Virus record (IMG/VR): IMGVR_UViG_3300035118_000155
Location: 1-48,475 of that record
Reading direction: 5' to 3' (one strand)
Origin: a virus
Length of the DNA stretch: 48,475 nt
Shown here: one piece after another, positions 20,619-29,396 of the stretch
Position numbering within the stretch: the stretch's first letter is position 1
Layout of the letters: the number at the start of each line of letters is the position of its first letter
Made by a program: the position numbers and the translations under genes
The notes under the pieces: generated by a model
What the model saw: only the letters and a program-made list of their open reading frames with translations
What the model was told of the DNA's origin: nothing
Database searches by the model: none

Positions 20619-21703
20619 TCCCGCTCCGGGAGGAGCTGGAGCGGATCTACACCCGCAAGGAAGCCGAGCTCCTCGACGGCTTCCGGTCCGCCATCGAGAC
20701 CGCGCCCGTCCCGAAGCGCGGCGCCATGGGCCGGAAGCTGCTGCGAACTCTCTGGCCCGACGAACTAGAGCTCATCAGCAAGACGCACTGGATCCAGACC
20801 AAGGAGCCCGGTGTCGTGAAGCTCCTGGTCCCCAACTTCGCCCAGCGGCGGTTCTACAAGGAGGTGATCGAGTTCTGCCGCGCGGAGGGGCTGCCCATCC
20901 GCGCGGTTGTCTTGAAGGCCCGCCAGCTCGGCTTCTCGACGTTCATCCAGGCGTGGCAGTACGAGCAGTGCGACCGGGAGTCCCACCGACGTTCCATGAC
21001 GGTGTCATACGACGATACCTCGACCGAGGAGATGTTCCAGAAGACCTCCTTCATCCGCAAGAACCAGTGGTTCCCCAGGATCGCCGGCCGCGACCGCGCG
21101 AACACCCTGGAGTTCTCCGACAATGGCTCGACCTTCTACACCAAGACCGCCGGCAACTTCTCCGCCGGCCGAAGCCTCACGGTCCACAACCTGCACTGCA
21201 GCGAACTACCAATGTGGGAGGACGCTACCGAGACTCTCACGGGCCTTCTGCAGGCGGTCCCCGCCCGTCCAGACACCAGCATCTTCTACGAGAGCACTGC
21301 CAAGGGTCGACGCGGCGAGTTCTACGATGCGTGGAAGGCTGCTGCCGATGGCCGGTCCAATGCGGTGGCTTTCTTTGCTCCTTGGTTTTGGGATCCAGAG
21401 TACGTCCTTCCGTTCCCGTCCAACGACCACCGAAATGCTTTCGGACGATCTCTCGATCTCCTCGAACGACGCCTCGGTGAACGACACAAACTGTCACTCG
21501 AACAGCTCCACTGGCGGCGCTACAAGATCCAGAACGATCTGCAGGGATCCGCTCGGAAGTTCCAGCAGGAGTACCCTTCCGAGGCCGAAGAAGCCTTCCT
21601 GACCAGTGGCTCGCCAGTCTTCAACCAGGAGCGCATTGCCGAGCTGGAGCACAACGCCACGGCGCCCCTGTTCACCGGCAACATCTTCCTGGGGGTGGCG
21701 TGA
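20615..21703 (+). CDS. Terminase large subunit, ATPase domain, 362 aa
   Basis: Packaging motor ATPase. After a helical N terminus come NFAQRRFYKEVIEFC, the Walker-A-like VVLKARQLGFSTFIQ (K-A-R-Q-x-G-x-S), TVSYDD, a TFYTKTAGNFSAGRSLTVHNLH strand pair, the Walker-B position LHCSELPMW with a glutamate, then SIFYESTAKGRRGEFYDAW (coupling motif S-T) and FQQEYPSEAEEAFLTSGSPVF. The sequence stops just where the nuclease domain should begin. GTG start in a GTGA overlap. The nuclease is encoded by the next gene in the -1 frame. Confidence 0.9.
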   Translation: MIPLREELERIYTRKEAELLDGFRSAIETAPVPKRGAMGRKLLRTLWPDELELISKTHWIQTKEPGVVKLLVPNFAQRRFYKEVIEFCRAEGLPIRAVVLKARQLGFSTFIQAWQYEQCDRESHRRSMTVSYDDTSTEEMFQKTSFIRKNQWFPRIAGRDRANTLEFSDNGSTFYTKTAGNFSAGRSLTVHNLHCSELPMWEDATETLTGLLQAVPARPDTSIFYESTAKGRRGEFYDAWKAAADGRSNAVAFFAPWFWDPEYVLPFPSNDHRNAFGRSLDLLERRLGERHKLSLEQLHWRRYKIQNDLQGSARKFQQEYPSEAEEAFLTSGSPVFNQERIAELEHNATAPLFTGNIFLGVA

Positions 21704-22503
21704 AGCCCGAGCTGGTTGCTGACCGGGCCGGGAACTTCCAGATCTGGGACTACCCGATCGAGGGCCGCGAGTACGTCTGCGGAATCGACGTCGCCGAGGG
21801 CCGCAAGAAGGACCGCACGGCGATGGACAGGAAGCGACAGCACAGCTACGCCGACGGCAGGCCCGACTACTCGTGCTGCGTGGTGATCGAGCGCGACAAC
21901 GGCATGCACGTCGCAACGTGGCACGGCTACCTGACGCCCGACGAGTTCACGACCTGCTGCGTGGCGGTCGGCCTCTACTACAACACCGCGCTCCTGGTGC
22001 CCGAGATCAACGGCCCCGGCATCGTGGTCGTCACCCGGCTGTCGGAGACGTTCCGCTACCCGAACATCTACCGCACGCGGTTGTTCAACGTGATGGGGCG
22101 CGACCCCTTCGCGGCGCAGCTCGGCTGGCGCACGGACAACCACACCCGCAAGATGCTGGTCAGCAACGTGCACGACGCGCTGAACACCAGCCTCGCGTTC
22201 ACGCGCGACAAGCGGCTGCTCAGCGAGCTGCGGACGATGGAGTTCGACGACCAGGGCACGGAGCGCGCCCGCGGCAACGACAAGGACGACTTGGTCATGG
22301 CGTACGGCTTGGCGCTGCAGGGTCGCAACGACTCGCTGAGCCAACTGGTGGACGAGAAGAAGACGTCGAGCGGGCGCAGCTACGACGACTTCGTGTGGAA
22401 CAAGGTGCGCGAAAAGCTGGAGTCTCGTGATGCCCGAAGGAGTGCTGATCGCCGCGTTTTTCTTGGTCGCAGTGGCAGTGTGCTCCCTCGTGGTAGTGGT
22501 TAG
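21700..22503 (+). CDS. Terminase large subunit, nuclease domain, 267 aa
   Basis: RNase H-like nuclease that cuts concatemers. It begins in what is normally the interdomain linker (NFQIWDYPIEGREYVCGIDVAEG), with the first metal aspartate in G-I-D-V-A-E-G, a central LLVPEINGPGIVVV (glutamate), and the C-terminal D-K-D-D-L-V-M-A-Y-G motif. The GTG start overlaps the ATPase stop as GTGA. Either the two halves are separately translated and reassemble, or a -1 slip on the G5 run just upstream (21691-21695) makes a fused protein. The last 74 bp overlap the next gene. Confidence 0.88.
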   Translation: MKPELVADRAGNFQIWDYPIEGREYVCGIDVAEGRKKDRTAMDRKRQHSYADGRPDYSCCVVIERDNGMHVATWHGYLTPDEFTTCCVAVGLYYNTALLVPEINGPGIVVVTRLSETFRYPNIYRTRLFNVMGRDPFAAQLGWRTDNHTRKMLVSNVHDALNTSLAFTRDKRLLSELRTMEFDDQGTERARGNDKDDLVMAYGLALQGRNDSLSQLVDEKKTSSGRSYDDFVWNKVREKLESRDARRSADRRVFLGRSGSVLPRGSG

Positions 22504-22834
22504 CGTCCTGCTGCGGCGCTGCAACGACGCCTACCGCAGCACGGTCAAGGACAAGGAGCACGTCATCCAGCTCACCGCGAAGCTCTGCGAGCTGGCGCAG
22601 GTCGACTACGTTGCCCAGAACTTGCGGACCTACGGAGTTGGTGGTTACCTTGTGACCGCCAACGAGCGCATCGCCGAGGACGTCTCGGACATCATGCGCT
22701 TCCTGGGACTGACAAAAGACGAGGCCATCGAGTACCTGAAGAGCGGAATCCGAAGTGGTATCCAACCCCGAAAGCCGGTCAGCCACCGATCCTCTGAGTC
22801 TGATAACGCACCAGACGGGCGGCCCGGTTCGTGA
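22430..22834 (+). CDS. Small N-anchored membrane protein, 134 aa
   Basis: ATG at 22430 with TGGAG 7 nt upstream. One N-terminal membrane segment (GVLIAAFFLVAVAVCSLVVVVSVLL) with a basic stop (RRC), then a soluble helical domain (TAKLCELAQVDYVAQNL, NERIAEDVSDIMRFLGLTKDEAIEYL) and a polar tail. It overlaps the terminase gene by 74 bp and the portal gene by 80 bp. It could be a holin or spanin-like protein or an assembly factor at the membrane; nothing decides between them. Confidence 0.7.
   Translation: MPEGVLIAAFFLVAVAVCSLVVVVSVLLRRCNDAYRSTVKDKEHVIQLTAKLCELAQVDYVAQNLRTYGVGGYLVTANERIAEDVSDIMRFLGLTKDEAIEYLKSGIRSGIQPRKPVSHRSSESDNAPDGRPGS
22622..22651 (+). promoter_or_regulatory. Internal promoter candidate TTGCGG-N18-TACCTT
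   Basis: TTGCGG (22622-22627), 18-nt spacer, TACCTT (22646-22651), inside the membrane-protein gene and about 100 nt before the portal start. The -10 is identical to the one at 17862. It could boost the portal-to-tail genes. Confidence 0.3.
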
Positions 22835-24893
22835 ACAGGACCTGTCGGACAACGACATCAACTCGATGATGGAGGCGGTCAGGCCCTACGGGGGCCGCCG
22901 CCGCGACAGCTACATGATGGCCCTGCAGCGGGGCTGGTTCGTCGAGATCCTCTACTACGCTGGCATCCAGGCCCTCGACATTCCCGAGGTGCTGGAGAAC
23001 GTGGACCCGGGGCTGCTGCTGGAGAACGGCAGCTACGTCGCCAACCACATCATGCGGATGGTGTCGGCCAACGTCGCCCGGCTCTCGCAGGCAAAGGCCG
23101 ACTGGAGCGTGGTCCCGAACACGCCCGACCAGGAGGACCAGAACGGCGCCCAGTACGCCCAGCACCTGCTGGACTACCTCTACGACTACCTCGACATCGA
23201 GCGGTTGCGGACCATGCGCAACCTCTGGCTGGAGGTGACAGGGACCTGCTTCACGTACCACAACTGGAGCGATCAGAAGGGCGAGGCGCACAAGGTCTAC
23301 TTCGACCCGATGACGCAGCAGCCGATGGACGCCAACCAGCTCCAGCCGGACCATCGGACGTTCCTCGACAGCCTGGGCGCCAGCACCGAGATCCAGGACG
23401 GAGACTTCGAGTACGAGATCCTGTCGCCGTTCCAGGTGTACTTCCCGCCGAGGTTCACCGAGGTGAAGAAGATGCCGTGGATGCTGATCCGCCGCATCAT
23501 GTCGCTCGACGAGGTCTGGGACCGGTGGCCCGACGTGGCGCCGGAGATCACGCCGGACGACACCAACATGCTGCTGACCGGCCACTTCTGGGGCCGGCTG
23601 CCGACGCTGGCGCACCGCCCCGGTCTCGGTCTGTCAGGCCACTCCGACAACGACGACGCGGTGGTGGTCGATGAGCTCTGGGTGCCGCCGAGCAAGCGCA
23701 TGCCGGGCGGGCTCACCACCTTCATGGTGAAGCGCCACATGCTGGAGCGCGGGCCGCACAAGCTGGCCGCCGCCGGCCTGACGCGCCGATTCCCTGTCAC
23801 GGATTGGCGAAACATTCTGGTGCCCGGGCGCTTCCACGGCATGGGCACGGTCGAGCACCTGATCGGCCCGCAGCGGGACTACAACCGCGGCCGGCAGCAG
23901 ATCATCCAGCAGCGCGACGTGCTGGCGACGCCGCAGTGGCTGGTGCCCAAGGGCTCGCTGGTCAAGAAGATCGTCCGCAACGAGTACGGCGACTGGATCG
24001 AGTACAACCCGATTGCCGGCACGCCGACTCTGCAGAACCCGCCGGCGCTCAGCGAGCTCCACATGGCCTCGATCAATCAGGCCAAGGAGGACATGCAGAC
24101 GATCGCCTCCCAGAGCGAGGCTAGCCTCGGGATGAACCCGACCGGCGTGCGCTCTGGCAACGCGGTGATGATGCTGCAGGAGAAGGACCAGCTCGGCGTC
24201 GGCCCCACCGTGAGCGGGCTGGAGCGCAGCACGGAGATCGAGGGCGAGGCGCTGCTCGAACTGGGCTGGAAGTTCATGTCAGTGCCGCGCGCCATCAAGG
24301 TCTACGGCCAGTCGCGGCAGTCGGACGTGAAGTACTTCAAGGGCCAGGACATCCGCGGCAACACCAGCGTGCGCGTGCGGGCCGGCTCGATGATGCCGAA
24401 GAGCAAGTCGCAGACGTTCGAGCTAGTCAGCAAGCTGATCGAGCTCGGGGCGCTCAACGTCATGGACCCGCGCGAGAAGCGGTTGATCCTGGAGACGCTG
24501 GACGTCGGCGGCACCGATCGCCTGTTCTTCCTCGAAGACGCCGCGCGCCGCCGCGCCCGCATCGAGAACATGATGTTCGCGCGCCCCGACCCGCGCCCGG
24601 ACTTCGCCTTCCCCGACGTCTCGGTCTTCGACGACCATCAGGCCCACTGGGAAGAGCACCTGGAGTTCACCTACACGGACGAGTACGAGCTTCTTCCGCC
24701 GCTGCGGAAGCTCGCGTTGCAGGCGCACATGCAGAAGCATGCCGCTGCAGTCGGGCAGGCCATGCAGGCCGCCCAGATGGTCGCAGGGGCAGGCGGCGCC
24801 GGCGGCCCGTCGCAGAGCAAGCAGCCGGGGCAGGCCAGTCAACCGCGTGACCGGCAGCCCACACCAGGAAGCGCGGCAGCGAGCAACCTCTGA
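22755..24893 (+). CDS. Portal protein, 712 aa
   Basis: The portal forms the dodecameric DNA gate. Length and plan fit the large P22-type portals of podoviruses: N-terminal helical region, NHIMRMVSANVARLSQAKADW, a beta-rich wing with FEYEILSPFQVYFPP and PWMLIRRIMSLDEVWDRWPD, a central HGMGTVEHLIGPQRDYNRGRQQIIQQRD, then SQSEASLGMNPTGVRSGNAVMMLQEKDQ, and a long helical stem. The C-terminal 50 residues are Gln/Ala/Gly/Pro-rich. GTG 22755 is used although it overlaps the upstream gene; the next in-frame ATG pair at 22867 lacks a ribosome site. Confidence 0.9.
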   Translation: MVSNPESRSATDPLSLITHQTGGPVREQDLSDNDINSMMEAVRPYGGRRRDSYMMALQRGWFVEILYYAGIQALDIPEVLENVDPGLLLENGSYVANHIMRMVSANVARLSQAKADWSVVPNTPDQEDQNGAQYAQHLLDYLYDYLDIERLRTMRNLWLEVTGTCFTYHNWSDQKGEAHKVYFDPMTQQPMDANQLQPDHRTFLDSLGASTEIQDGDFEYEILSPFQVYFPPRFTEVKKMPWMLIRRIMSLDEVWDRWPDVAPEITPDDTNMLLTGHFWGRLPTLAHRPGLGLSGHSDNDDAVVVDELWVPPSKRMPGGLTTFMVKRHMLERGPHKLAAAGLTRRFPVTDWRNILVPGRFHGMGTVEHLIGPQRDYNRGRQQIIQQRDVLATPQWLVPKGSLVKKIVRNEYGDWIEYNPIAGTPTLQNPPALSELHMASINQAKEDMQTIASQSEASLGMNPTGVRSGNAVMMLQEKDQLGVGPTVSGLERSTEIEGEALLELGWKFMSVPRAIKVYGQSRQSDVKYFKGQDIRGNTSVRVRAGSMMPKSKSQTFELVSKLIELGALNVMDPREKRLILETLDVGGTDRLFFLEDAARRRARIENMMFARPDPRPDFAFPDVSVFDDHQAHWEEHLEFTYTDEYELLPPLRKLALQAHMQKHAAAVGQAMQAAQMVAGAGGAGGPSQSKQPGQASQPRDRQPTPGSAAASNL

Positions 24894-25705
24894 TGACCGA
24901 CGAACCGAACGAGCCGGCCCCGGCCGAGCCGGACCTCCCCTTCCCCTCGCCGGCGCCGAAGAAGCGTCGAGCCATCCACATCTCGGCGACCGGCGGCGTG
25001 GTCGATCCCGCCCCTGAGCCGGGCACCGCCCCGCCACCTGCCGCCACCCCGCCACCGCGGAAGCTGACCGACGAGGACAAGAAGGACCTCGACACCCTGC
25101 AGCAGCTCCAGGAGCTGGCCGACAGCCTGACCCCGGAGCAGCGCGAGCGGTTCCTGGGCCTCGGCATGAACGTGCCGCAGGGCGACATGACCAACGCGCT
25201 GCTCGGCCGCTTCAAGTTCGGCGTGCGGTGCACCTTCTGCAACCAGATCGCCCTCTACTTCGTCGGCGACGAGTGGGTGATGGAGGATGGCACGGTGCTG
25301 GACCTGCCGCCGCCGATGCCGCACACCGCCATCGCCTGGACCCAGAACCTGCCGCCGAACAAGATCAACCGGCACGCCCCGCAGTGCCAGCACTGCGCCA
25401 ACCCCGTGCCGCTCGACGGCGGCGGCACCTTCCGCCGGGACCGGGGGCGCATCGTCGAGGTGGGCCTGTTCGAACAGTCGCGCGACAAGGCGTACGAGCG
25501 CAAGCGCTTGCGGGACTTCAAGAAGGAGGTCGACTCCGGGGGAGGCGGCATCATCGACCTGCCGACCAGCTACGACGAGGCCCGGCGGCCGGTCTCTACG
25601 GTCATCGCCGCGCAGCGTGGCGAGGGCGCCCTGAAGGAGATCGAGTTCCTGGCCGAGGCCACCGGGGTGAAGGAGCTCTTGCAGGGCAAGGGCGAGCAGG
25701 AGTAA
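24893..25705 (+). CDS. Unknown virion-module protein with zinc-ribbon-like centre, 270 aa
   Basis: ATG overlaps the portal stop by one base (TGATG). Residues 1-55 are a Pro/Ala-rich disordered arm, followed by a coiled coil (LTDEDKKDLDTLQQLQELADSLTPEQRERFL). The middle has C-T-F-C-N-Q and, about 55 residues later, C-Q-H-C-A-N, two C-x2-C knuckles. The C-terminal third is helical and charged. No family recognised. Its place between portal and scaffold suggests an assembly accessory protein. Confidence 0.7.
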   Translation: MTDEPNEPAPAEPDLPFPSPAPKKRRAIHISATGGVVDPAPEPGTAPPPAATPPPRKLTDEDKKDLDTLQQLQELADSLTPEQRERFLGLGMNVPQGDMTNALLGRFKFGVRCTFCNQIALYFVGDEWVMEDGTVLDLPPPMPHTAIAWTQNLPPNKINRHAPQCQHCANPVPLDGGGTFRRDRGRIVEVGLFEQSRDKAYERKRLRDFKKEVDSGGGGIIDLPTSYDEARRPVSTVIAAQRGEGALKEIEFLAEATGVKELLQGKGEQE

Positions 25706-25708
25706 GGT
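25679..25708 (+). promoter_or_regulatory. Candidate leaderless promoter TTGCAG-N18-TAAGGT
   Basis: TTGCAG (25679-25684), 18-nt spacer, TAAGGT (25703-25708), ending 6 nt before the ATG at 25715. The -10 box covers the stop codon of the preceding gene. Confidence 0.45.
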
Positions 25709-25714
25709 TCCGCC

Positions 25715-25882
25715 ATGGCCAAGAACAGCGGCGGCAAGCGCAAGAGCTTCAAGCGGGCCGGTGGCGCACCCAGCGTCAACAAGAGCAACCCGACAGGCGG
25801 AGTGATGAAGAACTCCGGCGGGTTCACGGGACGCGCCACCAACCCGACCGAGAAGCCGTACACCAAGAAGGGCAATCCGTGA
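25715..25882 (+). CDS. Small basic Gly/Lys/Asn-rich protein, 55 aa
   Basis: ATG directly behind the TAAGGT box with no Shine-Dalgarno sequence. The sequence is low complexity and strongly basic (KNSGGKRKSFKRAGGA, MKNSGGFTGRATNPTEKPY), with N-x-G-G repeated. Small basic proteins between portal and capsid genes may be packaged in the head and bind DNA; no family recognised. Confidence 0.6.
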   Translation: MAKNSGGKRKSFKRAGGAPSVNKSNPTGGVMKNSGGFTGRATNPTEKPYTKKGNP

Positions 25883-25885
25883 TCT

Positions 25886-25903
25886 GATCGGGGCGACCCG
25901 ATC
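25886..25903 (+). promoter_or_regulatory. 7-bp hairpin with GNRA-type tetraloop
   Basis: GATCGGG and CCCGATC pair perfectly around GCGA, a stable GNRA tetraloop in RNA, in the 59-bp gap before the scaffold gene. No T-run, so more likely an mRNA stabiliser or processing site than a terminator. Confidence 0.5.
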
Positions 25904-25941
25904 CACGTGACATCTTCTGACGTAGCCAGAGACACGAAGCC

Positions 25942-26799
25942 ATGACCGAATCGAAGGCGGCACCCACACCTGTTCCCGAGAATCTGTCGCCCGCAGCGCG
26001 GGCGATCCTGGAACAGCAAGGGGTGCGACTGGAACCTCCGGCCGGAAGCAACGGGTCTAGTGCTGCGGAACCCAGCAAGCAGATACCGAAGGAAGTCTCC
26101 ATCGACATCGACGGGGTGACCCGTGTGGTGTCGGTCGACGACCTCGCCGATGCCTACCGCAGGCGCAGCGAGACGGTGAGTGCAGCGAAGGCCCTGGAGC
26201 AGCGGCTGGCATCAGTCGGCCAGACCCAGGCCCTGCAGGCACTACAGCAGGCCATCGACGGCCTGCCGCCGCGCGAGCGTGCGCAGGTGTTCTCGATCCT
26301 CCAGGGTCAGGGCGACGAGCCCGAGCCCGAGGTCGAGGACGGCATCGACGGGGCAACGCCCGAGCCGGCACGCCGGCAGGTGCGTCCTCAGTCGGATCCG
26401 CGAATCGACCGTCTGGAGCAGGGTCTCCAGGCGCTCGCCGCGGAAGCCAACGAGCGGATCGCCGCGAGGAAGGAAGAGACGCGCAAGGAGAAGGTCCAGC
26501 GCCTGATGCAGTCGGTTCCCCTCTTCGAGGAGAACAAGACGGCCTCCGGGCTCGCTGAGAAGCTGATCCTGACGCAGCTCGCCCTCCACCCGAACCGGTC
26601 CGAAGAGGATGTCGTGCAGGAGGCAGCCAAGACGTTGACGCAGCTCGAACAGCGCGCCCGAGATGGTGCGGTGGCCGAGCGCCGGGTTCCTCAGCCAGGA
26701 TTCAACCTCCCCGAACAGAAGCGGGGAGTGCTCACCGGCAAGGGACTCCGTGCAGGAGACGTTCGCAGGGCCGCGCTGCGAGCGCTCAACGGCATGTAG
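25942..26799 (+). CDS. Putative capsid scaffolding protein, 285 aa
   Basis: Located immediately before the major capsid gene, the standard place for a scaffold. Composition fits: hydrophilic, Gln/Glu/Arg-rich, helical, with a Pro-rich N terminus, a coiled coil (YRRRSETVSAAKALEQRLASVG, IDRLEQGLQALAAEANERI), an acidic segment (DEPEPEVEDGIDG) and a basic C-terminal end (KRGVLTGKGLRAGDVRRAALRAL) of the kind that docks on coat protein. No protease motif. Sequence identity to known scaffolds was not recognised, so the call rests on position and composition. Confidence 0.75.
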   Translation: MTESKAAPTPVPENLSPAARAILEQQGVRLEPPAGSNGSSAAEPSKQIPKEVSIDIDGVTRVVSVDDLADAYRRRSETVSAAKALEQRLASVGQTQALQALQQAIDGLPPRERAQVFSILQGQGDEPEPEVEDGIDGATPEPARRQVRPQSDPRIDRLEQGLQALAAEANERIAARKEETRKEKVQRLMQSVPLFEENKTASGLAEKLILTQLALHPNRSEEDVVQEAAKTLTQLEQRARDGAVAERRVPQPGFNLPEQKRGVLTGKGLRAGDVRRAALRALNGM

Positions 26800-26801
26800 A
26801 C

Positions 26802-26819
26802 CCTCGCCTCCTAGCGAGG
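26802..26819 (+). promoter_or_regulatory. Hairpin sequestering the capsid-gene ribosome site
   Basis: CCTCGC (26802-26807) pairs with GCGAGG (26814-26819), loop CTCCTA. The right arm contains the GAGG that lies 6 nt before the capsid ATG, so in the folded mRNA the ribosome site is covered. This could delay coat synthesis or couple it to translation through the scaffold gene. Confidence 0.5.
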
Positions 26820-26825
26820 TAACTC

Positions 26826-28208
26826 ATGGCAATCTTCACGGCCCAGGGCGCGACCCGGGGCTCCAACCTTGGCGGTGGCGCGTTCAACGCCATCCTCAAG
26901 GAGTACTACCGCCCCGCGGTGGTCGACCAGCTCAACAGCAAGACGGTGCTCAGCCGTCTGTTGGGCCGACGCAGCGAAGGTGTCGAGGGCAAGTACTACG
27001 TCCTCGATCTGAACACCAACCGCAACTTCGGCTACGGCGCGATCGACGAGGCAGGCCGCCTCCCCGACCCGCTGATGCAGGAGGCCCGGCAGGCCCGCTA
27101 CTCGATGCGCTACACCTACGGGCGCATCAAGTTCACCGGTCCGGCAGCCTCTGGAAGCCGCAGCGACAAGGGCTCCTTCATCCGGATGATGGACTTCGAG
27201 GTCCAGGGCATGACCCGCGACATCCAGGTGAACGACAACCGGATCCTGTACGGCGACGGCTCTGGCCGGCTCTGTCAGATCTCAGGCGGCAGCGGCACCC
27301 CAGGTGTCGCCTACACGGTGACCAACCCTGGCGGCATCAGCAGCACCGCGCTCGGCACCCAGTACCTAGCCCCCGGCATGCGCGTTGGTTTCGCCTCCCT
27401 CGGCACCGCCGACGGCGCCGGCTCCGGCCTGCTCACCACGACGCCGGGAACTCTCTGGGGCGGCAATCGCGCTGCCTATATCGCCACCGTCGATCCGACG
27501 ACTGGCACCGTGACGTTCAGCTCGACGTGGCCGACGATCACGCTGACCGCTGGAGGCGCCATCACGGTCGGCCCCCAGTATCTGTACCAGGTCTCGGACG
27601 TTTCGGTCGACACCCCGGCCAACTCGTGGGGCCGTGGTCGCGAGCCGAACGGTCTGGCGGCGATCGTGCTGGACGCCGACCCGACGTTCCAGGACGGCCT
27701 GACCGGCAACTGGCCGCAGGGCCTGGGTGAGGTCCCCGCGACGGTGCAGACGTGGCGCGGCAACGTCATCGACAACGGTGGCACGCCGATCCCGTTCGCG
27801 CCCGACATGCTGCAGCAGGGCATGGACCTCGTCGACACGGCCGGTGACGGCACGATCGCGATGTGGGTGACAACCCATGGCATCCGCCGGCAGTACCTGA
27901 ACGGCCTCGTGGCCGCGAAGCGGTACCCCAACGCGATGGAGATGGACGGCGGCTTCAAGGCGCTGAGCTACGACGGCCGCCCGATCGTGGTCGACAAGGA
28001 CTGCACGCGCGGTCGCATCTACGGCCTCGACCTGGAGTCCCTGTTCCTCGCGTACGAGACCGACTACGACTGGATCGACCAGGACGGCTCGGTGCTGCAC
28101 CGCATGCCGGACGCCGACGCCTTCCAGGCGTGCATGTATCGGTACTGGAACTTCTGCACGGAAGCCCGCAACCGGAACGTAGCACTCATCGACATCATGG
28201 ACGTCTAG
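26826..28208 (+). CDS. Major capsid protein, 460 aa
   Basis: Follows the scaffold gene and has the composition of an HK97-fold coat. The N-terminal arm (residues 20-62) reads F-N-A-I-L-K-E-Y-Y-R-P-A-V-V-D-Q-L-N then T-V-L-S-R-L-L and ends Y-V-L-D-L. The E-loop/P-domain region has YSMRYTYGRIKFTGPAASGSR and IQVNDNRILYGDGSGRL; the middle is beta-rich with GTVTFSSTWPTITLTAGG; the C-terminal A-domain-like part includes MWVTTHGIRRQYLNGL, GRPIVVDKDCTRGRIYGLDL. No protease cleavage site is obvious. The N-terminal arm is reproduced in the early Tat-signal protein at 14607-14903. Confidence 0.88.
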   Translation: MAIFTAQGATRGSNLGGGAFNAILKEYYRPAVVDQLNSKTVLSRLLGRRSEGVEGKYYVLDLNTNRNFGYGAIDEAGRLPDPLMQEARQARYSMRYTYGRIKFTGPAASGSRSDKGSFIRMMDFEVQGMTRDIQVNDNRILYGDGSGRLCQISGGSGTPGVAYTVTNPGGISSTALGTQYLAPGMRVGFASLGTADGAGSGLLTTTPGTLWGGNRAAYIATVDPTTGTVTFSSTWPTITLTAGGAITVGPQYLYQVSDVSVDTPANSWGRGREPNGLAAIVLDADPTFQDGLTGNWPQGLGEVPATVQTWRGNVIDNGGTPIPFAPDMLQQGMDLVDTAGDGTIAMWVTTHGIRRQYLNGLVAAKRYPNAMEMDGGFKALSYDGRPIVVDKDCTRGRIYGLDLESLFLAYETDYDWIDQDGSVLHRMPDADAFQACMYRYWNFCTEARNRNVALIDIMDV

Positions 28209-28226
28209 TCCGAGCGACAGGAATAA

Positions 28227-28255
28227 GCCGGCGGTGGCGCCTCAGCGCCGCCGGC
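28227..28255 (+). terminator. Strong hairpin after the capsid gene
   Basis: A 10-bp stem (28227-28236 with 28246-28255, including one G-U) of almost pure G-C lies 18 nt after the capsid stop. It lacks a T-run. Hairpins at this position in phages raise coat mRNA levels over downstream genes by partial termination or by blocking 3' decay. Confidence 0.5.
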
Positions 28256-28339
28256 GCCTCCTTACGGCAGGCAACGCTGGGGCGCCTTCCCTTCGTGCCA
28301 TCCGGAGGCCGGCAACCAAGAGGTGGCAGGAACTGACAC

Positions 28340-29392
28340 ATGGTCCGGTATCAGGCAGACTTCATCCCGCCCGGCAACGGCATCCGCGAAGAGCAGCTCC
28401 ACCAGGGCACCGGGCTTCGCAACGCGGTGATCCCGGCGATCATCGCCGTGCGGCCGGCGGTCTCGCTCATCAGCGGCGCTGCGGTCACCCTGCTCACTGA
28501 GCAGGCGGCATTCACCAGCATCAAGACCTCGGCGTGGCGCGGCCACCTGCCGGTGCCGATGACCCCGACGCTGTTCATCGGCGTCAACTGCGCCGGCGCT
28601 TGCCAGCTCCAGTTCCGCGTCACCGGCTTCGACCAGTTCGACAACCACATTGTCGAGACGACGCCGATCATCACGGTGCCGGCGAACGCCAACAACCAGT
28701 GCTTCCTGCACCTGAGCAAGGTGTTCCGGTTCGTCGAGAACGTCGAGTACAAGAGCAACGGCCTGACCGCGCTCGCGGTCAGCGTGACGATCTCTGGCAT
28801 CATCGACCCGACCGGTGTCGAGGGCGCCGGCGCCGGCATCGACATCGGCTTCGGCGTGGCCGGCCCGATCCGCCTGATCGGTACCTGGGCCAACTGGGGC
28901 CTCGGCACGCCGATGCGGATGGCGCCCTACAGCACCGCGTTGCCGGCGAGCACGCAGCCGAACTTCCCGCCGACCCGTCTGCAGCACCAGTGGGAGGTCA
29001 CGGGCGCCACGGCGACGCGCCTGAAGAACAACGGCGCCACGGCGGCGATCCTGAACTCCGTCGTCAACAGCGGCTACCTGCCGATCTTCGGCGACTCCAG
29101 CAGCGGCAACACCACGCTGCGCATCGGCCAGTCGGGCGCGGCCTTCAGCAGCGGTGGCTACATCACGGACCGGGCCTGGGCGGGCACGCCGCACAAGATC
29201 GGGTTCGTGAGCTCCGATGCCTGGGCCACCGGGTTCTCCAAGGCGTTCACGGGCAGCTCCACGCGCGCGAGCGGCGTCCCGACGGCGGCCGATCAGGTCG
29301 GCGAGGACGACCTGGAGTTCATCATCGCCCTGCGCAGCTCGCTCGGCACGCGGCGCGCGACCAATCCCGAGTCGTCCTACATCCGAGGCTGA
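28340..29392 (+). CDS. Putative head-decoration or virion protein, 350 aa, paralogue of next gene
   Basis: Beta-rich, Gly/Ala/Thr-rich virion-type protein. Residues about 85-155 (LQFRVTGFDQFDNHIVETTP, then FLHLSKVFRFVENVEYKSNGL) match the next gene's IALRVRGFDQFGERCFEQTP and YLSKVFSLVESVQFVSTGL, so the two share a domain. The C-terminal part (LGTPMRMAPYSTALP...IGFVSSDAWATGFSKAF) differs. No transmembrane or signal segment. Its place directly after the coat gene suggests head decoration; a tail-component role is possible. Confidence 0.7.
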   Translation: MVRYQADFIPPGNGIREEQLHQGTGLRNAVIPAIIAVRPAVSLISGAAVTLLTEQAAFTSIKTSAWRGHLPVPMTPTLFIGVNCAGACQLQFRVTGFDQFDNHIVETTPIITVPANANNQCFLHLSKVFRFVENVEYKSNGLTALAVSVTISGIIDPTGVEGAGAGIDIGFGVAGPIRLIGTWANWGLGTPMRMAPYSTALPASTQPNFPPTRLQHQWEVTGATATRLKNNGATAAILNSVVNSGYLPIFGDSSSGNTTLRIGQSGAAFSSGGYITDRAWAGTPHKIGFVSSDAWATGFSKAFTGSSTRASGVPTAADQVGEDDLEFIIALRSSLGTRRATNPESSYIRG

Positions 29393-29396
29393 GCCC

